Assembly (NCBI GenBank): GCA_900472395.1
Contig: UCHV01000052.1
Span: 1 to 37,107 of the forward strand
Reading direction: 5' to 3'
DNA length: 37,107 nt
Origin: Hyphomicrobiales bacterium
Lineage (GTDB): Bacteria; Pseudomonadota; Alphaproteobacteria; Rhizobiales; Rhizobiaceae
Shown: piece by piece, positions 26,408 through 34,551 of the stretch
Position numbering within the stretch: the stretch's first letter is position 1
Layout of the letters: every line of letters starts with the position of its first letter
Position numbers and translations under genes: made by a program
Notes under the pieces: model-generated
What the model saw: only the letters and a program-made list of their open reading frames with translations
What the model was told of the DNA's origin: nothing
The model's database searches: none

Positions 26408-28675
26408 TTAAAGAAAGCTCTGCGGATCGACGTCGAGCTGCACCTGGACGGAACCGCGTTGTTTTGGTCCGGCATTCAGCATCACGCGCAGGAAGGCCTG
26501 CATGTCGGAATTGCGCCGCCCATGGACGAGCAGGCGAAACCGATGACGGCCCCGCACCAGAGCCAATGGTGCTTCGGCAGGCCCGAGCACGGAAATGCCG
26601 GTCACCTTGGGGGCTGCAGCGCGCAGGCCGCGTGCATGCGTTTCGGCATCGGCGCGCGTATCTGCGGACACGATGATGGAGGCCAACCGCCCGAATGGCG
26701 GCAGGATGGCCTTTTCGCGCTCGTTGATTTCACGCTCGTAAAATGCCGAAGCGTCCCCGGACACGATGGCCTGCATGACGGGGTGCATCGGCTGATAGGT
26801 CTGCAGCAGGCCATGGCTCTTCAGGCCGGTACGACCGGCACGGCCCGTTACCTGGCTCAAGAGCTGGAACGTGCGCTCAGCCGCACGCGGGTCGCCATTG
26901 GCAAGTCCCAGATCCGCGTCGACAATGCCGACCAGCGTCATCAGCGGAAAGTTGTGGCCCTTGGCGACCAACTGCGTGCCGATGACGATATCGGCCTCGC
27001 CATTGGCGATCGCTTCCAGTTCCAGCCGCATGCGCTTGACGCTGCCGAGCAGGTCCGACGACATGACGATGGTGCGGGCATCCGGAAAATGCTTTTCCAC
27101 CTCTTCGGCAATACGCTCCACCCCCGGCCCACAGGCAACGAGATGATCGAACGTGCCGCAGTCTGGGCAATGTTCCGGCGTGTGCTGATGGTAGCCGCAT
27201 TGGTGGCACTGAAGCTGGTTCTTGAACCGATGTTCCACCAGCCAGCTGGAACATTGCGGGCACTGGAACCGGTGACCGCAGACGCGGCATAGCGTCAGCG
27301 GGGCATACCCACGACGATTGAGAAAGAGCAGCGATTGCTCCTTGCGTTCGATCGTTCGCGCCATTGCGCGCAAAAGCAGCGGCGAGAGAAAACCGCCACG
27401 CTCCGGCGCATGTCGGCGCATGTCGATGAGGTGCAGGTCCGGCAGGGCCGCATCACCGAAACGGGTCGGAAGCTGGACCAGATTGTAACGACCTGACAGG
27501 CCATTGACCTGGCTTTCGACAGAGGGCGTCGCCGAGACCAGCACAACCGGAAAGTCGCCGATACGGCCGCGCACAACTGCCATGTCACGTGCATTGTAGA
27601 AGACACGGTCTTCCTGCTTGTAGGCCGGGTCATGTTCTTCATCGACGATGATGAGGCCCAACTCCTCGAACGGCAGGAACAATGCCGAACGCGCACCGGC
27701 CACGACACGCACCTCGCCGGTCACCACGCCGCGCCAGACCTTTTCACGCATGCGAGGGGAAAGGTCGGAATGCCATTCGCCGGGCTTGGCACCAAAACGA
27801 TCCTGAAAACGCTCAAGAAATGCCGGCGTCAGCGCGATTTCCGGCAAAAGGATGAGAACCTGCTTTCCACGCCGCAGCGTTTCGGCGATCGCCTCGAAAT
27901 AGACTTCCGTTTTGCCAGATCCGGTCACGCCATCGATCAGCGATGCGGAAAAGCCGCCTTCGCGGATGGAGGCGACGATTTCGGCAGCCGCCTCCTTCTG
28001 CACGCCCTCGATGCGCGGCGCCGTATAATCCGGTTCCGGCAGAGCGACGACGGGCGGCGGAGGCAAAAAGACGGTTTCGAAAATGCCCTGCGCGGTCAGC
28101 CCGTCGATGACGCTCATCGACACACCGGCGGCATGGGCGAGACCACTACGCGTCCACGGAATATCCTCGCCCTTGGCGATATCAAGCACACGCACACGCG
28201 CCGGTGTCAGGCGCTCCGGCTGGCCGCCGATATATTTCAGGCCCTCGACCATTGGTTCGGGATCAAGTGCGGCGGGCGCACGCACGGCCATACGCGCCAC
28301 CAGCCCCGGTGGCGACAATGTGTAAGCCGCGACCCAATTGACGAAATCACGCATTTCCTTGGAAAGCGGCGGGCAATCGAAAGCGAGCGCGATCGGCCGC
28401 AGCTTTTTCGGATCCAGCCCATCCTGACTTTCACCATCCCACACGACACCGATCAGAGGGCGCGGCCCGACCGGCACCTGCACGACCGAACCCGGCTCGA
28501 CATACATGCCCTCGGGCACGGCGTAGCTGTAAGGTCCCGACACGGGCAACGGCACCAGAACGGGCACCACGCGCTTTTGCGGCGGCGCCTCGAACAGTGA
28601 ACCGAAGAGACTGGAATTATCTGTACCCGAATTATCTGTACCCATGCGCGGCGACCATGCCGAAAGAGAGAACAA
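26408..28675 (-). CDS. priA: Primosomal replication restart helicase PriA
   Basis: PriA is a 3'-5' DNA helicase that reloads the replicative helicase at stalled forks. The roughly 755-residue protein has an N-terminal DNA-binding part, Walker A GVTGSGKT (249-256) and motif II DEEH (345-348). Eight Zn-binding cysteines follow in four CxxC pairs (CRVC, CPQC, CHQC, CPDC), then the C-terminal helicase motifs with GTQLVAKGHNFP and QVTGRAGR. The chosen start is TTG at 28675, with GAGGG exactly 7 bases upstream. The first ATG, at 28645, has no clear ribosome site. The N-terminal GTDNSGTDNS comes from a perfect 15-bp tandem duplication. The upstream gene ends 18 bases away, so the two may be cotranscribed. 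Confidence 0.94.
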   Translation of the reverse strand: MFSLSAWSPRMGTDNSGTDNSSLFGSLFEAPPQKRVVPVLVPLPVSGPYSYAVPEGMYVEPGSVVQVPVGPRPLIGVVWDGESQDGLDPKKLRPIALAFDCPPLSKEMRDFVNWVAAYTLSPPGLVARMAVRAPAALDPEPMVEGLKYIGGQPERLTPARVRVLDIAKGEDIPWTRSGLAHAAGVSMSVIDGLTAQGIFETVFLPPPPVVALPEPDYTAPRIEGVQKEAAAEIVASIREGGFSASLIDGVTGSGKTEVYFEAIAETLRRGKQVLILLPEIALTPAFLERFQDRFGAKPGEWHSDLSPRMREKVWRGVVTGEVRVVAGARSALFLPFEELGLIIVDEEHDPAYKQEDRVFYNARDMAVVRGRIGDFPVVLVSATPSVESQVNGLSGRYNLVQLPTRFGDAALPDLHLIDMRRHAPERGGFLSPLLLRAMARTIERKEQSLLFLNRRGYAPLTLCRVCGHRFQCPQCSSWLVEHRFKNQLQCHQCGYHQHTPEHCPDCGTFDHLVACGPGVERIAEEVEKHFPDARTIVMSSDLLGSVKRMRLELEAIANGEADIVIGTQLVAKGHNFPLMTLVGIVDADLGLANGDPRAAERTFQLLSQVTGRAGRTGLKSHGLLQTYQPMHPVMQAIVSGDASAFYEREINEREKAILPPFGRLASIIVSADTRADAETHARGLRAAAPKVTGISVLGPAEAPLALVRGRHRFRLLVHGRRNSDMQAFLRVMLNAGPKQRGSVQVQLDVDPQSFL
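28614..28643. repeat. Perfect 15-bp tandem duplication at the priA 5' end
   Basis: GAATTATCTGTACCC occurs at 28614-28628 and again at 28629-28643. On the priA strand it encodes GTDNS twice, next to the ATG at 28645. The unit is a multiple of three, so slippage would change length without breaking the frame. It lies ahead of the conserved PriA domain. Confidence 0.85.
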
Positions 28676-28693
28676 AAGTGAACCCTCTAGCGG

Positions 28694-29839
28694 TCATTCG
28701 TCCTCATCATCTTGCATCACACCTGTCAGCGGCCGCATGCCTTCGATCCAGGTGGCGCCGTCTTGCCGGATCACCCGCTTCGGCCGCATCCCGCATCTTT
28801 GCTGAATGGCGGACGCCAGCTGCTGCGAATGGGTAACGATCCAGATCTGGCTATGGCGTGAAGCTTCCGTGATCATGTCGGCCAAGGGCAGGAGCATGTC
28901 GGGGTGAAGGCTCGCTTCCGGCTCGTTGAGCGCGATCAGCGGCGGCTGGCGATAGGACATCAACGCCGCAGCAAGGCCGAGAAAGCGTATCTGCCCATCG
29001 GACAGTTCGCGTGGCTGAAAGACCCGCAGTGGAAAATAGGGAAAGACCAGCCCGAATTCCGCATATTCGCCGGGCGGCGGCACGGAAAGTTTTGCACCGC
29101 CAAGCGCATCGGCAATGGCGCGATCCAGTTCCACCGTATCGCCACGCGTATGCACAAGCGTGGCAAACACCGCTGCCATGTTGCGACCATCCTCCGCCAG
29201 CAAGGGCGAAGTAACAGCAAGGCACGGCTGCCGCAAAGGCGAATCGCGGTCGGTGCGAAAGCCGTGGAAAAATCGCCAATTATCGATACCGCGACGGAAT
29301 GTACCGATCTCTGGATAGTGGCCGGCGTTGCCAAGAAGCGCGATGGCGGTTTCGGATGTCAGCGCCTGCTCCGGATATTCCTGCATCCGGCCGCGCTCGC
29401 CGCGTACCATGATGCCGGGGCCATCGCGTTTCATCATCGTCACCGGCCGGGTGCCGGTATCGACCCAGAATTCCTCTGCCTTGATCTGCGGTTCGAAAGC
29501 AAAACCGGCAGCGGCCTTGGGGGGCCGCAGGCCCGCTTCCACCCGATAACGGAAGGTGATGGCACGCTCTTCATCCAGCGCCTCGACTTCCAGCCGGATG
29601 CGAAAATTCTTGTCCGTCGGCGAACGGCGGCCGGACCAGAGCGCCGAAGCCATGCCACCCTCTGCAGCGATTTCATGCGCCAGCGTGCCGCGCACCGCCG
29701 CCTGTATCAACTGAAGCGAACGATAGAGATTGGATTTGCCGACGCCGTTCTCACCGACGAAAAGGTTTACGCCCGCCACATCCATATGGATTGAACGCAG
29801 CGACCTGTAGTTCTTGGCAAACATGGGGCGGAGCAGCAT
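28694..29839 (-). CDS. Predicted ATPase (AAA_21/COG4637-like)
   Basis: The 381-residue protein is an SMC/RecF-style ATPase without a coiled coil. It has Walker A GENGVGKS (29-36) after the N-terminal KNYRSLRS strand, a signature-like ELSDGQIRFL, Walker B PLIALNEPEASLHP and an H-loop WIVTHSQQ. Asn in place of Asp in LNEPE is, from memory, usual for COG4637 relatives rather than a defect. No nuclease, TOPRIM or helicase domain is visible, and there is no partner gene of the kind found with OLD/Gabija defence systems. The ATG at 29839 follows AGG by 5 bases and AGGA by about 9. It lies 31 bases after the acyltransferase gene and 18 before priA. No function is assigned. Confidence 0.85.
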   Translation of the reverse strand: MLLRPMFAKNYRSLRSIHMDVAGVNLFVGENGVGKSNLYRSLQLIQAAVRGTLAHEIAAEGGMASALWSGRRSPTDKNFRIRLEVEALDEERAITFRYRVEAGLRPPKAAAGFAFEPQIKAEEFWVDTGTRPVTMMKRDGPGIMVRGERGRMQEYPEQALTSETAIALLGNAGHYPEIGTFRRGIDNWRFFHGFRTDRDSPLRQPCLAVTSPLLAEDGRNMAAVFATLVHTRGDTVELDRAIADALGGAKLSVPPPGEYAEFGLVFPYFPLRVFQPRELSDGQIRFLGLAAALMSYRQPPLIALNEPEASLHPDMLLPLADMITEASRHSQIWIVTHSQQLASAIQQRCGMRPKRVIRQDGATWIEGMRPLTGVMQDDEDE

Positions 29840-29870
29840 GACCTGATCCTGTATCTGGTTGTGTGTCGGC

Positions 29871-30797
29871 TTATGCCGCCGCGGAATTGCCGCCGACATC
29901 CGTGGCGAAACGGGCATCGGCATCTGCCGCAAGATTATGCACCGTATGCCGCTCCAGCGCCTGCGTCACCTCGTTGATGTCGCCATCCAGCGCTTCCGGT
30001 GGAATGAGGTGGCCAACCGTCATGTCGAAGCGGTTGCCCTTCTTGTTGAGGAGTTCATAGAACACCGTCATGTCACGCAGTTCGGTGGACCACTTGGCGA
30101 ACCAGTAGAACAGGCCGGAATTGCGTGCGGTCATATGGATCGGCAGGATCGGCAGATTGTATTTGCGGGCGAGCCCCACGGCCGATGTTTTCCATGGGCG
30201 CTCGTTGAGCTTGCCGTTTTCCCAATAGGCAATGCGGCCCGAAGGGAAAAGAACAAGAACCTTGCCCGCTTCGACGGACTCGTTGGTCAGCACCAGCGTT
30301 TCGCGGGTTTTCAGCTTGCTCTTGTGTTCCTCGCGCCATTCCACCGGAATGATGGTTTCGGCGAAACGTGGATTGACGCGCACCGCATCGCGGTTGGCGA
30401 ACACCATGAGATCGGGACGCTTGGGCTTCAACAGATCGAAAACGGCGACACCATCGGCAATGCCGGTCGGGTGGTTGCTGACGAGAATGAAGCCGCCGGA
30501 TGCCGGAATGCGATCCGTGTGTTTTGCCTGCACGTCGAGATGCAGCAGATCGCTCATATATTCGAAGGATTCGAAACCGCTCAACGTGGCCACATCATTG
30601 GCAAAACCGATGGCGCGGTCATAACGCAGCAACGAATAAAGGAAGGGGCGCATCAGCGGCCACAGCGGATGTTTGACGATGCGCTGGCCACGTTCGGCAA
30701 TCAGGGTATCGACGATATGTCCGGGGCGGCCTTGGGAGACGAGCGCTATCGTTTGAGCAAAGTGACCAAGTGCGGTCGAATTATCACGGCGCGCCAT
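29871..30797 (-). CDS. PlsC-like lysophospholipid/hemolysin-type acyltransferase
   Basis: The 308-residue protein has the motifs of the glycerolipid acyltransferase family: NHPTGIAD (catalytic H109 with D115, spaced H-x5-D), the FANRDAVRVN region and FPSGRIA (185-191) for substrate binding. The five-residue spacing and lack of a clear transmembrane segment resemble the putative hemolysin/OlsA-like group rather than standard PlsC (H-x4-D). The role would be transfer of an acyl group to a lysolipid at the membrane. The exact acceptor is unknown. The ATG at 30797 follows GGAG by 5 bases. The gene is divergent from xerC and heads a possible three-gene unit with the ATPase and priA. Confidence 0.82.
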   Translation of the reverse strand: MARRDNSTALGHFAQTIALVSQGRPGHIVDTLIAERGQRIVKHPLWPLMRPFLYSLLRYDRAIGFANDVATLSGFESFEYMSDLLHLDVQAKHTDRIPASGGFILVSNHPTGIADGVAVFDLLKPKRPDLMVFANRDAVRVNPRFAETIIPVEWREEHKSKLKTRETLVLTNESVEAGKVLVLFPSGRIAYWENGKLNERPWKTSAVGLARKYNLPILPIHMTARNSGLFYWFAKWSTELRDMTVFYELLNKKGNRFDMTVGHLIPPEALDGDINEVTQALERHTVHNLAADADARFATDVGGNSAAA

Positions 30798-30837
30798 ACA
30801 AACTCCATTACCACTTGCCGTATATCGCAGTCCCCCG

Positions 30838-30856
30838 CGATGTCAAAACGACATCG
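30838..30856. repeat. Dyad in the acyltransferase/xerC divergent promoter region
   Basis: CGATGTC (30838-30844), AAAAC, GACATCG (30850-30856) is a perfect 7+5+7 inverted repeat in the 133-base gap between two divergent genes. It could be an operator for either. The arms match the core of the fdsG leader dyad at 14759-14788, with a different spacing. Confidence 0.5.
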
Positions 30857-30930
30857 TGCCGGCTTTAGGGAATTCGTAACGGAACCATCGGCAATGTGGG
30901 ATTTTGGCACACGAATTCAACAGGTCTGTG

Positions 30931-31866
30931 ATGAACGAAATCCTGATCATTGCGGCACCCGAACTTCTGGAGAAGCGCCGCGAATGGCTGGCAAGCCTGT
31001 CAGACGAGCGCCGGCTTTCCGAAAACACGCTTCAGGCCTATGAGCGCGACACCCGCCAATTCCTCAAATTCCTGACCGGACATATCGCAGAACCGGCGCG
31101 TATGTCGGACATCCACACGCTGCGTCCGGCCGACCTGCGCGCCTTTTTAGCCGCGCGTCGCCGTGAAGGATCCGGCAACCGTTCCCTGGGACGCCATCTT
31201 GCGGGCCTTCGCTCTTTTTTGCGTTATCTGGAACGCAAGGGCCTCGTCAACGCCGCCGGTGCATCCGCCATCCGCACGCCGAAACAGCCGAAATCGCTGC
31301 CGAAACCGCTTTCCGACAAACAGGCAATCGCCGTTGTCGGGCAGGATGCGCAACTGCATGAAGAGCCATGGCTCGCCGCCCGCGATGCCGCCGTGCTGAC
31401 GCTTCTATACGCATGCGGACTTCGCATTTCCGAAGCGCTGGATCTCACGCCAGAAGACCTCACTCCGGGCGCAACCTCCCTGCGCATCACCGGCAAAGGC
31501 AACAAGATGCGCGTTGTGCCGCTTCTCCCGGCAGCACTTGAATCGGTCGAAACCTACAAGCGCCTCTGCCCCTATCATCTGCCGGATAACGAACCGCTGT
31601 TTCGCGGGGCCCGTGGCGGCAAATTGCAGCAGGCGATCATTCAGGCCGAAATGCGAAAGCTGCGCGGCGCGCTCGGCCTGCCGGAAACAGCAACGCCGCA
31701 TGCACTGCGCCATTCCTTCGCCACCCATCTTCTGGCCGGTGGCGGTGACCTGCGAACCATTCAGGAACTGCTCGGCCATGCCAGTCTTTCCACCACACAG
31801 GTTTATACCGGTGTCGATGCCGCTCGCCTGCTGGAAGTGTATGACCGCGCCCATCCGCGCGCCTGA
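30931..31866 (+). CDS. xerC: Tyrosine recombinase XerC
   Basis: XerC works with XerD at the dif site to resolve chromosome dimers before division. The 311-residue product has an N-terminal SAM-like core-binding domain (about 10-105) and a catalytic domain with R165, K189, H257, R260, H283 and the nucleophile Y292 (TTQVYTGVD). The C-terminus YDRAHPRA is more XerC-like than XerD-like. The ATG at 30931 has only a modest AGG 6 bases upstream. Nine codons further upstream would start a frame without family match. It is a chromosomal housekeeping enzyme, not a phage integrase. No dif-like site was seen nearby. XerC over XerD is a judgement from the C-terminus and context. Confidence 0.85.
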   Translation: MNEILIIAAPELLEKRREWLASLSDERRLSENTLQAYERDTRQFLKFLTGHIAEPARMSDIHTLRPADLRAFLAARRREGSGNRSLGRHLAGLRSFLRYLERKGLVNAAGASAIRTPKQPKSLPKPLSDKQAIAVVGQDAQLHEEPWLAARDAAVLTLLYACGLRISEALDLTPEDLTPGATSLRITGKGNKMRVVPLLPAALESVETYKRLCPYHLPDNEPLFRGARGGKLQQAIIQAEMRKLRGALGLPETATPHALRHSFATHLLAGGGDLRTIQELLGHASLSTTQVYTGVDAARLLEVYDRAHPRA

Positions 31867-31872
31867 CCAGCG

Positions 31873-31888
31873 CTAAGCAATGCTTAAC
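31873..31888 (+). promoter_or_regulatory. Candidate CtrA box upstream of the TraB/GumN gene
   Basis: CTAA (31873-31876), seven bases, TTAAC (31884-31888) matches the CtrA consensus TTAA-N7-TTAAC at 8 of 9 fixed positions. It lies 47 bases before the ATG at 31935 and just after the xerC stop. A second overlapping dyad (CTTAAC, 7 bases, GTTAAG at 31883-31901) is also present. CtrA control is inferred. Confidence 0.35.
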
Positions 31889-31934
31889 CACGCCTGTTAA
31901 GGGCTTTTCGATACGCAGGCGGTAAATCGGCAGC

Positions 31935-33041
31935 ATGATCAAATTTGCGCTCAACTCGTCCAGACATTCGTCTTCGCAGCAGCCCGGCGGTATCGCCTTG
32001 TGGCTGCTTGCGGCGCTCCATGTCGCGATACTCATCTCATTCATGATCGTTGTTGCATCGCTTTCGCCGGCGCACGCGCAGGATACCGCAAAGCAGCCGG
32101 CAGCGGTCTGCACCGGCAACAATGTGCTGGATGAATTGAAGGCGCAGGATCCTGATCGTTACGCCAAGGTTCTGGCCGAGGCGGACAAGGTGCCGAACGG
32201 CAAAGGCATTTTCTGGAAGATCGAGAAGGACGGCGTTGCTCCCTCCTGGCTGCTTGGCACCATGCACGTCACCGATCCGCGCGTGCTCGCGATGCCGGCC
32301 GGAGCCACGGAGGCGCACCTGAACGCAAAGATCATCGCCATCGAGTCCGACGAAATCCTCGACGAAAAGAAAGCGATGGCGGGGCTGATGACCAAGCCCG
32401 AGCTTCTGATGTTCATGGATGGCAAGTCGATCAAGACGCTGCTGCCCGAAGATCAGGTGGCAAAGCTGGAAGCTGCCTTGAAGGAGCGCAACATCCCGCT
32501 TGGCGCCGTGCAGAGCTTCAAGCCCTGGATGATCTCCGGCCTGATCGCCCTGCCCGCCTGCGAACTGGCGCGCAAGGCCAATGCCGCTCCGTTTCTCGAC
32601 AAGAAGATCGCACTCGACGCCATTGCCGCCGGAAAGCCGGTAAAGGGTCTGGAGACCATGGAAGAACAGCTTTCCGCCATGGCGGCGCTTCCGCTCGACC
32701 TGCATCTGAAGGCGTTGACGGAAACGCTGGATCTGGGCTCACGCATGGACGACGTTACCGAGACGATGACGGAACTTTACATCGCCGGCGATATCGGCCT
32801 CACCGTCCCGATGCTGCGCACGTTGACGCCCGAAGAAGACAGCAAGGACGCAGACGACGGTTACGCCGCTTTCGAGGAGATGATCGTTACCAAGCGTAAC
32901 CACGTGATGGCAGAACGTGCTGCGCCTCTTCTCAACGAAGGCGGTCTCTTCATGGCTGTCGGCGCACTGCACCTGCCGGGCGAAGAAGGCGTGATCGAAC
33001 TGCTGCGCAGCCAAGGGTTCAAGGTGACGGCCGTTAACTGA
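31935..33041 (+). CDS. TraB/GumN family protein
   Basis: The 368-residue protein has an N-terminal hydrophobic segment (LLAALHVAILISFMIVVAS) and an AHA-Q cleavage-like site near residue 49. It is therefore likely exported or anchored with the domain in the periplasm. The TraB/GumN (Tiki-related) domain follows, with WLLGTMHVTDPRV (104-116) and the C-terminal FMAVGALHLPGEEGV, whose GxxHxx motifs are the proposed metal-binding residues of this metallopeptidase-like family. The ATG at 31935 follows AGGCGG. It lies 68 bases after xerC and converges on lpdA, with a shared terminator at 33071. No function is established in bacteria for this subgroup. Confidence 0.85.
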   Translation: MIKFALNSSRHSSSQQPGGIALWLLAALHVAILISFMIVVASLSPAHAQDTAKQPAAVCTGNNVLDELKAQDPDRYAKVLAEADKVPNGKGIFWKIEKDGVAPSWLLGTMHVTDPRVLAMPAGATEAHLNAKIIAIESDEILDEKKAMAGLMTKPELLMFMDGKSIKTLLPEDQVAKLEAALKERNIPLGAVQSFKPWMISGLIALPACELARKANAAPFLDKKIALDAIAAGKPVKGLETMEEQLSAMAALPLDLHLKALTETLDLGSRMDDVTETMTELYIAGDIGLTVPMLRTLTPEEDSKDADDGYAAFEEMIVTKRNHVMAERAAPLLNEGGLFMAVGALHLPGEEGVIELLRSQGFKVTAVN

Positions 33042-33070
33042 CAGCCGGATCAACCGGCAAGCAGAACTGA

Positions 33071-33096
33071 AAAAGGGCAGCCGACGCTGCCCTTTT
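33071..33096. terminator. Bidirectional terminator between the TraB/GumN gene and lpdA
   Basis: AAAAGGGCAGC (33071-33081), loop CGAC, GCTGCCCTTTT (33086-33096) form a perfect 11-bp stem with A and T flanks, serving the + strand gene and lpdA on the - strand. The stem is identical to that at 6746-6771. Confidence 0.85.
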
Positions 33097-33120
33097 CTGT
33101 TTTCGGAGAATGCCGACCAA

Positions 33121-34527
33121 TCACATATGGATCGGCTTGGCGAAGGTCGAAAGTGCGGCTTCCTTGACGGCTTCCGACATGGTCGGGTGTGCGTGGCAGG
33201 TGCGGCCGAGATCTTCCGACGAACCGCCGAATTCCATCAGGACGGTGATTTCGTGGATCATTTCGCCGGCGCCGAAACCGACGATATGGCCGCCGAGAAC
33301 ACGATCGGTTTCCTTGTCTGCCAGGATTTTGACAAAGCCGTCCGTAACCTGCATGGCGCGGGCACGGCCGTTGGCGGTGAACGGGAATTTTCCGACCTTG
33401 TAGGCAACGCCGGCAGCCTTCAGTTCTTCCTCGGTCTTGCCGACGGAAGCAACTTCCGGCTGGGTGTAGACGACACCCGGAATGACGTCATAGTTCACAT
33501 GGCCATGCTGGCCAGCAAGGATTTCGGCGAGAGCAACGCCTTCGTCTTCGGCCTTGTGGGCCAGCATCGGGCCCTTCACGACGTCGCCGATGGCATAGAT
33601 GCCTGCGACATTGGTCTTGAAGCCATGATCGATTTCAACGCGACCGCGGTTATCGAGTGCCACGCCAGCACCTTCAAGGCCGAGACCTTCAGTGTAAGGC
33701 TTGCGGCCGGTGGAGATCAACACGACGTCTGCCTCGACAACGACGGCTTCGCCGCCCTTGACCGGCTCATAGGTGACCTTTGCGCCGGTGGCGGTCTTTT
33801 CGACAGCCGTTACCTTGGCTTCGGTGCGGATATCCATGCCCTGCTTGGCGATCATGCGCTGGAACTGCTTCGACACGTCGGCATCCATGGCGCCGAGCAG
33901 CTTGTCGAGATATTCGATAACGGTGACCTTGGCGCCGAGACGCATCCAGACAGAGCCGAGCTCGAGACCGATGACACCGCCGCCGACCACGATGAGGTTC
34001 TGCGGTACCTTGTCGAGCACGAGAGCGCCGGTCGAGGAGACGATGACCTTCTCGTCGATATCGACATTAACGCCCGGAATGCCGGCAACGTCGGAACCGG
34101 TAGCGATGACGATGTTCTTCGTCTCCAGTTCCTGTACCTGGCCGTCTTCAGCGGTGACGGAAACCTTGCCCGCGGCGACGATCTTGCCGGTGCCGATAAA
34201 GCCGTTGATCTTGTTCTTCTTGAACAGGAAGGAAACGCCTTCGACGTTCGACTTGATGGTGGCATCCTTGTGGGCCATCATCTTTTCGAGGTTCAGCTTC
34301 GGTGCCGACACTTCGATGCCGAGCGTATCCATGCCGTGGGCGGCGTGGTGGAACATTTCCGACGCATGCAGCAGGGCCTTGGACGGGATGCAGCCGACAT
34401 TGAGGCAGGTGCCGCCGTAAGTGGCGCGCTTTTCGACAACGGCGACCTTGAGGCCGAGCTGTGCCGCCTTGATGGCGCAGACATAACCGCCGGGGCCTGA
34501 ACCAATCACAACAACATCATATGCCAT
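33121..34527 (-). CDS. lpdA: Dihydrolipoyl dehydrogenase (E3)
   Basis: E3 reoxidises the dihydrolipoyl groups of 2-oxo acid dehydrogenase complexes with NAD+. The 468-residue flavoprotein has the FAD motif VVVIGSGPGGYVCA (5-18) and the redox pair C41 and C46 (GGTCLNVGCIPSK). VVGGGVIGLELGS begins the NAD domain, and the catalytic H447-P-T-M-S-E452 pair lies near the C-terminus. The ATG at 34527 follows AGGATAGAG. It is the last gene of the odhB-MAPEG-DUF4241-lpdA run, so this paralogue most likely serves 2-oxoglutarate dehydrogenase. All active residues are present. Confidence 0.96.
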   Translation of the reverse strand: MAYDVVVIGSGPGGYVCAIKAAQLGLKVAVVEKRATYGGTCLNVGCIPSKALLHASEMFHHAAHGMDTLGIEVSAPKLNLEKMMAHKDATIKSNVEGVSFLFKKNKINGFIGTGKIVAAGKVSVTAEDGQVQELETKNIVIATGSDVAGIPGVNVDIDEKVIVSSTGALVLDKVPQNLIVVGGGVIGLELGSVWMRLGAKVTVIEYLDKLLGAMDADVSKQFQRMIAKQGMDIRTEAKVTAVEKTATGAKVTYEPVKGGEAVVVEADVVLISTGRKPYTEGLGLEGAGVALDNRGRVEIDHGFKTNVAGIYAIGDVVKGPMLAHKAEDEGVALAEILAGQHGHVNYDVIPGVVYTQPEVASVGKTEEELKAAGVAYKVGKFPFTANGRARAMQVTDGFVKILADKETDRVLGGHIVGFGAGEMIHEITVLMEFGGSSEDLGRTCHAHPTMSEAVKEAALSTFAKPIHM

Positions 34528-34551
34528 AACTCTATCCTATTCTTCAGGTGT

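Noticed and set aside
28694..29839. Anti-phage ATPase (OLD/Gabija-like)
   Set aside because: No TOPRIM domain and no helicase or nuclease partner; the neighbours are housekeeping genes. A defence role is not supported.
30931..31866. Phage or integron integrase as evidence of a mobile element
   Set aside because: Length, C-terminus and core-genome neighbours fit XerC. No attachment site, direct repeats or phage genes are nearby.
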